Origin: Neocallimastix lanati (nom. inval.)
Taxonomy: Eukaryota > Neocallimastigomycota > Neocallimastigomycetes > Neocallimastigales > Neocallimastigaceae
Direction: 5' to 3'
Length of the DNA: 64,000 nucleotides
NCBI GenBank assembly: GCA_016946835.1
Contig: JACVTC010000081.1
Span: 740,001 to 804,000 of the forward strand
The notes beneath the pieces are model-generated. The model saw nothing but the letters and a program-made list of their open reading frames with translations. It was not told where the DNA came from and did not search any database. A program made the position numbers and the translations under genes. Shown here one piece after another: positions 56,401 to 64,000 of this stretch (position 1 is the first letter of the stretch; each line of letters opens with the position of its first letter).

Positions 56401-57240
56401 TCTATATTATTACATTCTATATTTTTTTCATTTTATTTTTAAATATTCTTTTTAAAATTCTTATTTCCTTTTTAATATTTTTTTATCTAATATTTTAAAT
56501 AAATTTTATATAATACAAAAATCTTTTTTACTCAGGAGCATTATATTTAACTTGATAAGGAAAGATTATTTGAAAATTTAATTATAAATATTAAATTAAA
56601 ACTTTTTTTTAGTAATAGTAATAACAATAACATTTTTAAACATAAATTTCTATTAAATAATAAATAAATTATTTTAGATATTTATATTATATAAATCTAA
56701 TAAACTAACAAAAAGAGCATTACTATTTTTACAAATAGTAAAGTTTTTTTAGAAAGCCTGATAGAAATAATTTAAAATATTAATTATTTTCTTTTATAAG
56801 TATTATAATACTTAAATATCATTATATATATTTAAAATGTATATTTGAATATTTATTAAAAATATGAAATATACATTAAATTTATTTTTAAAAAATATAT
56901 TAATTTAATAATTGGTTTATTTTATAAAAACTATTTATTTATTTATTAATTTACTACAATATAAAATAAAAATAATGAGAAATGCAATACATTCATATTT
57001 TTAATATTTTATAATACTAATATATAATAATAAAGACATCTTTTAATTTTATTTAATAATATTTAATTAAGTAAAAAATATTTAAAATAAATTTATAAAA
57101 AAAATTTTTTTTTAATATTTTTAAGCTAACCCTATCAATAAATATTAAATAAATTTCAATATTGAATTTCTTATTAAATAAAAAAATTTAATTTTCAATT
57201 AATTGTAATTATGATTTTGAAAGGATTTTAATAATTATTT
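56401..57240. other. Downstream region of the transposase gene
   Basis: AT-rich; no gene or clear repeat seen. Confidence 0.45.
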
Positions 57241-58692
57241 TTATTTTGTTTTATTAAAATTAATGATTTCATTATTCAATCTAATTAAACAATTAAACCA
57301 ATTTTCGATGATATCATTTTTACTACATCCAATATTTTTTAATTCGGCTTCCATATTTTTATAATATTCAACTAAAATATTAATGTCATCGACCCTTTCT
57401 GATATTCTGCTCTTTTTTCTCCAAATTCCTTTAATTCTCATATGGTAATCATAGTAAGATTTGGATTCTTCAAATTGTATTGTATATATTAATTTATAAA
57501 ATGAAGGCTTTTTTACAAATAAATTTTTTAAATAACTGTTATAAGATTCTGAAGCATTATTTGTTATGTGGTCTATATTATTGTAATAATTCCAATATTT
57601 TATATTATAGATATTTAGAAATGTTTTCTCAAAATAATCTAAAAAATTCAAAAATTGGGAACAGGTAGATTTATATCTCATGCATGTATTTTTAATTTTA
57701 TTAAAAATATCAGGTATGTATTCAATATTAATAAAACATAAATTAGAAATCGCTTTATAATAAGTATTTAAAATATTATGATCTTTCACTTCCTTGTAAC
57801 ATAATTTATTTTTTTTTGTCATTAATAATCTTTTATAATGCCAAAAACAATATTTAATATTTATATTGGGAAAAATATTTTCCACTGCATTAGATATTCC
57901 TTTTTCAAAATCACAATGAAAAATTTTTTCTGAGAAATTAATATTTGCATTATATTTAATTATATTTTTTTTTATTTCATTAAATAATATTTCGTAAGTT
58001 ATTTGTTCTTTGTTTTTTAATATTGACATGGAAGTAGTGTAAAAACAATTTAATTCTGTAACATAAGTTCTGGTAATGAATACTTGATAACTATTAGTTG
58101 GAGCTATTAAAAATGTACCATCAGCAAATATATGTTTATTCTCCATAAATAATTTTGCTTGGAATGGTGATTGAAAAATTATTATATTAGAATTTTTGAA
58201 TATCATAAAGTATTCACCTCTTATTGTTTTATAATATTCAGATACATTAGGAACTTCATCTAATGTTTTTACATTAGGAAATAATTGTTTGTTTTTATAT
58301 CTTGTTATTTGGGATTTAATTGTTTTATATTCAGGGCATATATATCCTATTTCTTGAGAAATTTTATCAAATATGCGTTTTGATTTTATATCAGAAGGAA
58401 TCAAACTTTTTTTTATTTCATCTTTAATTTTATGTTTTATTAATGATTTGGATGCATTAATTTCATTACCAGGATGATTATGTGAAGAATCATAATTTAA
58501 AACCTCTTTATTATCATTTAAAATAATAAAAGACTTACATTTATTTAATGTTTTATATTCTGTACATCTATATATTTTTGTATTATCTTTTTTTAATTTT
58601 GAAAAATTATATTTAAATTTTCGATCTATAATTATTTGCTCTTTTCCTCGATTTGTTTCACTTATATCAATTTTTAGATTTCCCTCCATCAA
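57241..58692 (-). CDS. FLYWCH / MULE transposase
   Basis: 483 codons. Residues about 24-73 form a FLYWCH-type zinc finger (Cys43, Cys52, His71, His73; KYNF..YRC..KC..SSHNH), which binds DNA, often transposon ends. The RNase H-like MULE domain follows: Asp191 (FADGTF), Asp261 (HCDFEKG), the CX2H pair Cys282-His285 (YCFWH) and a Glu candidate at 382 (NNASESYN). It catalyses cut-and-paste transposition of the element and acts in the nucleus. The frame is uninterrupted from MMEGNLKI, the first in-frame Met. The C-terminus lacks a SWIM finger, which some MULE proteins have. A degenerate relative lies at 61395-62422 in the opposite orientation. Intact motifs suggest a recently active copy. Confidence 0.9.
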   Translation of the reverse strand: MMEGNLKIDISETNRGKEQIIIDRKFKYNFSKLKKDNTKIYRCTEYKTLNKCKSFIILNDNKEVLNYDSSHNHPGNEINASKSLIKHKIKDEIKKSLIPSDIKSKRIFDKISQEIGYICPEYKTIKSQITRYKNKQLFPNVKTLDEVPNVSEYYKTIRGEYFMIFKNSNIIIFQSPFQAKLFMENKHIFADGTFLIAPTNSYQVFITRTYVTELNCFYTTSMSILKNKEQITYEILFNEIKKNIIKYNANINFSEKIFHCDFEKGISNAVENIFPNINIKYCFWHYKRLLMTKKNKLCYKEVKDHNILNTYYKAISNLCFINIEYIPDIFNKIKNTCMRYKSTCSQFLNFLDYFEKTFLNIYNIKYWNYYNNIDHITNNASESYNSYLKNLFVKKPSFYKLIYTIQFEESKSYYDYHMRIKGIWRKKSRISERVDDINILVEYYKNMEAELKNIGCSKNDIIENWFNCLIRLNNEIINFNKTK

Positions 58693-58769
58693 AATTTTTA
58701 ATATAAATATTAATAAATATGAAATATTTATTTTTTATTTTTTATTTAATATGTATTTTCAATTTTTTT

Positions 58770-59165
58770 AAAAATTACAGTTATAAATATAAATAAATAT
58801 AAAAATATTTTATTTTATTTCAAGAAAATTACTAAAAAAATATTTATCTTTTTTTTTTTTTATTTTATTTTTTCATTATAAAATAAAATATTTATTTAAT
58901 TATTATTTATTTATATAATAAAAAATTACAGTTATAAATATAAATAAATATGAAAATATTTTATTTTATTTCAAGAAAATTACTAATAAAATATTTTATT
59001 TCAAGAAAATTACTAAAAAAATATTTATCTTTTCTTTTTTTTATTTTATTTTTTTATTATAAAATAAAATATTTATTTAATTATTATTTATTTATTTATT
59101 TATATAATAAAAAATTACAATTATAAATATAAATAAAAATGAAAATATTTTATTTTATTTTTTTA
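58770..59165. repeat. Tandem repeat of about 150 bp, 2.5 copies
   Basis: The unit begins AAAATTACAGTTATAAATAT and contains ATTTCAAGAAAATTACTAA and a TTTATTTAATTATTATTTAT end; copies start near 58775, 58923 and 59110. Directly upstream of the transposase gene, so it may lie in its promoter. Confidence 0.8.
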
Positions 59166-59400
59166 GTATTTTATTTTTTTAATCTTTTTTATTTTTTTTT
59201 ATTTTTTTATTTTTTTTATTTTTTTATTTTTTTATTTTTTTTATTTTTTTATTTTTTTTATTTTTTTATTTTTTTATATTTTTTATTATCAAATATATAT
59301 TAAATTATGAAATTATTATAAAATAAAATATTTATTTAATTATTATTTAATTATTTATTTATATAAAAAAATTTATATATAATACGCCATCTCAAAAAAC
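59166..59400. other. T-rich low-complexity DNA
   Basis: TTTTTTTATTTTTTTATT repeats (59170-59285), then AT-rich DNA. No gene. Confidence 0.6.
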
Positions 59401-59570
59401 ATGTGGCTTATATCATTCACGTGCGGTTCCGAAACGCGCTCTCCCCATATCTATATTAAATTCGAATGTGGTTCATTTCGCCAATTTTTATAATACAAAT
59501 TTTCAATACGCCATTTATTTTTAATGGCTTGTAAAATTTTTTGTTAACGCCATAAAAAATTTAAATACAA
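59386..59570. repeat. Right terminal repeat region, GCGTTTCGG family
   Basis: ATACGCCATCTCAAAAAACA..GGTTCCGAAACGCGC (59388-59440) closely matches 35387-35440. Further copies of CATTTCGCCAA and ATACGCCAT follow to 59570, so two ends of the family probably abut here. Confidence 0.65.
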
Positions 59571-59639
59571 TTATATGTAAAAAAATAAATGTATAAATAA
59601 ATAAACAAACAAATAAATAAATAAATAAAGAATGTAATA

Positions 59640-60125
59640 AGTATATAAAATAAAATAAAATAAATAGTAGAATATGAATATAAAGTATAAAGTACAGATT
59701 GAATAAAATAAAATAAAATAAAATAAAATAAATAGTAGAATATGAATATAAAGTACAGATTAAATAAAATAAAATAAAATAAAATAAATAGTAGAAATAT
59801 GAATATAAAGTACAGATTGAATAAAATAAAATAAAATAAAATAAAATAAAATAAAATAAAATAAAATAAATAGTAGAAATATGAATATAAAGTACAGATT
59901 GAATAAAATAAAATAAAATAAAATAAAGTAAATAGTAGAATATGAATATAAAGTACAGATTAAATAAAATAAAATAAAATAAAATAAATAGTAGAATATG
60001 AATATAAAGTACAGATTAAATAAAATAAAATAAATAGTAGAATATGAATATAAAGTACAGATTAAATAAAATAAAATAAAATAAATATTGAATGTAATAA
60101 TATAAAAGTACAAGTATATAAAATA
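59640..60125 (-). repeat. Minisatellite array 2, inverted
   Basis: Reverse-complement relative of array 1: units of TAGTAGAATATGAATATAAA, GTACAGATTGAATAAAATAA and AAATA repeats. Both ends carry the TATACTTGTAC/ATTACATTC word seen at the edges of array 1. Confidence 0.92.
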
Positions 60126-60376
60126 AAATAAAATAAATATTTATTATTATTTTTATTAAAGATTATTAAAGACAATTTATTTTTAAAACTAAAATGTTTT
60201 ATTTATTTATATATGTTAGAAAGCAAAATAATCATTTATATTTAGTGAAATTATTAACAATAATATTGTTTTATATATTAAATTACATCATCAATTGAAT
60301 ACAATAAAAATGTAAAAAATTTTCATTTCTAAAACAATGATCGATCTGTAATATTCTTTAATAAAAAATAATATTA
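60126..60376. other. AT-rich spacer between inverted arrays
   Basis: About 250 bp between oppositely oriented minisatellites; no gene seen. Confidence 0.5.
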
Positions 60377-61260
60377 GATATTTATTTTATTTTATTTTAT
60401 TTTATTTTATTTTATTCAATCTGTATTTATATTCATATTCTATTATTTATTTTATTTTATTTTATTTTATTCAATCTGTACTTTATATTCATATTCTACT
60501 ATTTGTTTTATTTTATTTTGTTTTATTCAATCTGTACTTTATATTCATATTCTACTATTTGTTTTATTTTATTTTGTTTTATTTTATTCAATCGGTATTT
60601 ATATTCATATTCTATTATTTATTTTATTTTATTTTATTCAATCTGTACTTTATATTCATATTTCTACTATTTATTTTATTTTATTTTATTTTATTTTATT
60701 TTATTTTATTTTATTTTATTTTATTTTATTTTATTTTATTTTATTTTATTTTATTTTATTTTATTTTATTTTATTTTATTTTATTTTATTTTATTTTATT
60801 TTATTTTATTTTATTTTATTTTATTTTTATTAATACTTTATTCTTTTATATTACTTCACTATTTATTTTATTTTATTTTATTTTATTTTATTTTATTTTA
60901 TTTTATTTTATTTTATTTTATTTTATTTTATTTTATTTTATTTTATTTTATTTTATTTTATTTTATTCAATCTGTACTTATATTTATGTTTCTACTATTC
61001 ATTTTATTTTATTTTATTTTATTTTATTTTATTTTATTTTATTTTATTTTATTTTATTTTATTTTATTTTATTTTATTTTATTTTATTTTATTTTATTTT
61101 ATTTTATTTTATTTTATTTTATTTTATTTTATTTTATTTTATTTTATTTTATTTTATTTTATTTTATTTTATTTTATTTTATTTTATTTTATTTTATTTT
61201 ATTTTATTTTATTTTATTTTATTTTATTTTATTTTGTATACTTGTACTTATATTATTGCA
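60377..61260 (+). repeat. Minisatellite array 3 with long TTTTA tracts
   Basis: CAATCTGTACTTTATATTCA units on the left, then two long pure TTTTA tracts (about 60670-60830 and 61005-61234) separated by further units, ending TATACTTGTACTTATATTAT. Same motif as array 1 and inverted relative to array 2, so arrays 2 and 3 form an inverted repeat. Confidence 0.92.
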
Positions 61261-61394
61261 TTCTTTATTTATTTATTTTTTTTTTTTTACAAACAATTGA
61301 AAAACTAATTTTTCAAAATTAGTAAGAATAATATTGGATAATTAATATAAAAATTTTAATTATATAATTAAAAAATATTTATAAAAATATAGAA

Positions 61395-62422
61395 ATGGAA
61401 GAAAATCTAATTATTGATGAGTCTAACAAAGGAAAAAAATAAATTATTATTAATAAAAAATATAAATTTAATTTTTCGTATATAAGAAAAGATAATTCCA
61501 AAGTTTATGTACCTAAATAAATGTAAATCTTTTATTATTTTAAATGATAAGAAAGAAATCTTAAAATATGATAGTTCACATAATCATCCTAAAAAAGAAT
61601 ACGATGTATCTCTATCTATAATGAAACATAAAATTAAAAATGGAATTGAAAAAAGTTCAATTCCTTTTGGTATAAAAATAAAACCCCTATATAATAAAAT
61701 TTCTAAAGAAATGAGATTTATATGTCAAGAATATAATTCAATAAAATCCCAAATATCAAGAAATTTAAATAAAAAACTACCATCCAATTTAACAACATTT
61801 ACTGAAATTCCTAATAAATCTAAATATTATAAACCAAAGCGAGGTGAAATTTTTATTATATTCAAAAAATACTAATTTAATAATTTTTCAATCCCTTTTT
61901 CAAGTAAAATTATTTAGAATATAATGATGATATATTTGTTGATGGTCATTTTTTATTGCCCTTAAATTTAGTTATCAAATATTTATTACAAGAACTTACG
62001 CTAAAGAGTTAGATAATTTTTATACTACTTCTTTTGCAATATTAAAAAATAAAGAACAAGAAACATATAAAATATTATTTAAAAAATTAAAAAAAAAATG
62101 CTAATACGTGTAACAATAATATTATAATTGCAGAATCACTCAATAGTTATTTAAATAATTTATTTCCAACAAAACCATCTAATTATGAATTAATAGATAA
62201 ATTAAATGAACTTGAACATTTACCATATTATGATTATCAAAGAAAAATAAGAGGAATTTGGAAAATAAAAAAAAAGGAGCAATAAATGAAGCTAATGAAA
62301 TCAGTGTCTTAATTGAACGCTACAAAAACATTGAAGCCAAGTTAATTAATGCTAAATGGGATAGAAATAATACTATTAATTTGTGGTTTGATTGTTTAAC
62401 TGATTTAAATAATATATTATAA
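61395..62422 (+). pseudogene. Decayed FLYWCH/MULE transposase
   Basis: Starts MEENLIIDESNKGKK and shortly meets a stop. A 122-codon open stretch (61507-61875) matches the intact transposase (NKCKSFIILND, YDSSHNHP). After the stop at 61873 a shifted frame still reads VDGHF and FITRTYA. About 400 bp are missing where the second catalytic Asp and the CX2H motif should be; the homology resumes at AESLNSYLNNLF and ends LWFDCLTDLNNIL before TAA at 62422. It cannot encode an active enzyme. Confidence 0.85.
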
Positions 62423-62796
62423 ATATTATTTTATAATAAATAATTAAGAAATGAGGAATAACCATCGAAATAATAATAATTCTTTCATTCGGAAATTTAA
62501 TTTATAAAGCTTAATAAATTTATACAGTTTAAATAAATATTCAAATGCATCTCTATAATTAATAATTTTATCATTATAATTATTTTTTTTTAATAATATT
62601 TAAATAAAAGAATTATTATTAATAATATTTATATTTTTAATAACATTTATATTTTTATATAATTCTTTTGTTAATAGCATTTAAATAAAAGAATTAAAAT
62701 CATAAAATCTAACCATTATATGATTTATTTAATTATTCACTTAATAATTAATTTAAAAATTAAAATAACAAATTAATACAATAAAATAATATTTTA
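62423..62796. other. AT-rich intergenic DNA
   Basis: Tandem ATATTTAAATAAAAGAATTA-type words near 62590-62695; no gene. Confidence 0.45.
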
Positions 62797-62888
62797 TATT
62801 AATACATTGTGGCTTATACATTATTTATATTACAATATGTTTCAATACATTTGAAGCTTATTTTTCATACATTTCACATATTCTAACA
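62797..62888 (-). repeat. Truncated LTR of the 3.8 kb element family
   Basis: 92 bp nearly identical to the end of 3766-3961 and 5743-5930, from TTAATACATTGTGGCTTAT to CACATATTCTAACA. The other half is missing. Confidence 0.85.
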
Positions 62889-63447
62889 TTAATAATAATT
62901 TTATTCATAATATTAAATAATTATAATAATTTTATTATTATAATAATATTATTTAATAATAATATTTATATACATTTGATTGGAAAATATAGTTACACCA
63001 ACTATAATAATAATATAAATATAAAATTTTTTTATATGGAATAATTAGTTCGATGTAAATTAATTTATAAAATTTTTGGAAATAATTATTAAATTTATTA
63101 AGAGAATTTATTTAGAAAAATAATGAATTATAACAATTAAAAATATTTCTCAACGTTGTATAATCAACTATAAAAATATTAAATAAAAATTATTATTATA
63201 ACAAATATATAAAGTTATAAACTATATTATTTATATTATAGTATTTAACTATTTTAATTATTTATAAAAAAAATTATAATATATAGATTAAATATTATAT
63301 AAATTTTTAATAAAACATTTTTTTTTTTAAAATAATTAAGTAAATTTAAATATTAAATATCGGTAAAACTTGTTAAAATAAAACAAGGTAAAACGATATA
63401 AAATAAGTTTAAGAAAATTAAATAAATAATACCTTATACTTATTATA
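62889..63447. other. AT-rich intergenic DNA
   Basis: No gene; only A/T words and a GGTAAAACTTG..AAGGTAAAACG pair near 63362-63396. Confidence 0.4.
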
Positions 63448-64000
63448 TGTAAGAATCTATAATTATTTTCAACAAAATAATTATATTTTCTTAGTTAGGT
63501 TATAATTAATATAACTTTTATTTAACTCATATTTCATTTATACACCTAATTATAATTAATAATTTATTTAATTATATATTAAAATTTTATTTAGTTTAAT
63601 ATTAAAAATTTATTTAATTAAATAATTTTTATACATTTAAAATAATATTAAATTTATTTAATTATTCACTTAATTATTAAATTTATTAGTTTTAGTTTTC
63701 TCTCACTTATTAAATCATAAACTAAAACACTATTCTGTATTCTATCATGTATTCCGTATTGTATTAATCATGTATTTTATTATTAATGTATTGTTTTATA
63801 TTTTTTATGTAAAGTTCTATAAAATAGAACTAAATAGATTAAATTTTTAATTTTATGATCGAAATAATTTTCATTATTTTATTCTTTTATTTTCGATCAT
63901 TATATTAGATTAAGTAATCGGTTAATTAAGGTTTTTCCAATTACTTCTTAAAAGTAATCGGTTTTACTTAATTAACGCGATGATCGATATGGATAGAATA
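63448..64000 (-). repeat. Inverted copy of LTR family J, cut by the window end
   Basis: On the minus strand this matches 15389-15847: from GATCGATATGG/TATTCTATCCATATCGATC at the window edge, through the GATTACTT..AAGTAATCGG and CGAAAATAAAAGAATAAAAT words, to the TGTAAGAATCTATAATTATT end (63448). The element continues beyond 64000. Confidence 0.8.

Larger units (their letters stand above)
54728..59453 (-). mobile_element. Candidate Mutator-like (MULE) DNA transposon
   Basis: TAGATATGAGGG..GCGTTTCGGAA (54728-54754) and the reverse complement of 59427-59453 (TAGATATGGGGA..GCGTTTCGGAA) match at 22 of 27 positions and bracket the transposase gene at 57241-58692. Subterminal copies of the GTTTCGG/GGCTTAT words continue inward on both sides. 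No clear 8-10 bp target duplication was seen, so the ends remain a proposal. A large minisatellite (55375-56395) lies inside. Confidence 0.45.

Noticed and set aside
55360-61308. Long Phe/Tyr/Ile/Leu frames up to 360 codons
   Set aside because: Minisatellite arrays that lack stop codons in several phases.

Overview
The window looks like nuclear DNA of an anaerobic gut fungus (Neocallimastigomycota; genus not resolvable by reading). Four things point there: extreme A+T richness outside genes, long microsatellites and homopolymers, secreted plant-cell-wall hydrolases with Asn-rich or Pro/Thr/Glu-rich linkers, and a GH26 enzyme carrying fungal dockerins of the type used by fungal cellulosomes. 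There are no operons. Two intact host protein genes are recognisable: a secreted GH43-CBM6-CBM1 enzyme (7135-8817, minus) and a secreted protein with three near-identical GH26 domains and three dockerins (41675-45202, minus). Both act outside the cell on hemicellulose, the first anchored to cellulose by CBM1, the second probably to the cellulosome. A disrupted membrane-protein-like gene lies at 40339-40830.

The centre (13.6-38 kb) is a nest of LTR retrotransposons around two copies of a tRNA-Trp(CCA) gene (13764-13835 and 21806-21877, minus). Elements sit 13-14 bp upstream of each tRNA, where Pol III would start. Element A (15851-21648, plus) is a Ty3/gypsy element with 99% identical LTRs, a tRNA-Pro-like primer site, an open gag and a pol broken by several single-base frameshifts. 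Element C (21892-32073, plus) has two 527-bp LTRs but no coding capacity; its leader holds four consecutive hairpins of conserved architecture but different stem sequence. Element B (21943-28991, minus) is a chromodomain Ty3/gypsy element inserted into the 5' LTR of C, with near-identical LTRs, a 5-bp target duplication and a primer site complementary to its own LTR (Tf1-like self-priming). In both A and B gag ends in the heptamer A-AAA-AAC just before the stop, followed by a hairpin, with the next ORF in the -1 frame. To the right (32.1-38 kb) are further LTRs laid end to end, joined by T4-T5 runs.

The flanks are gene-poor. 3766-5930 is a small LTR element without coding capacity. Around 47-48.5 kb a local duplication is interrupted in one copy by a solo LTR, leaving an empty site in the other. 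From 54.7 to 62.4 kb there is a FLYWCH/MULE transposase gene (57241-58692, minus), a decayed second copy in the opposite orientation (61395-62422, plus) and three large minisatellite arrays sharing one motif. A dispersed foldback-like family based on TTGCATTTCGCCAAG recurs at seven places. All calls come from reading the sequence; no searches or folding programs were run.
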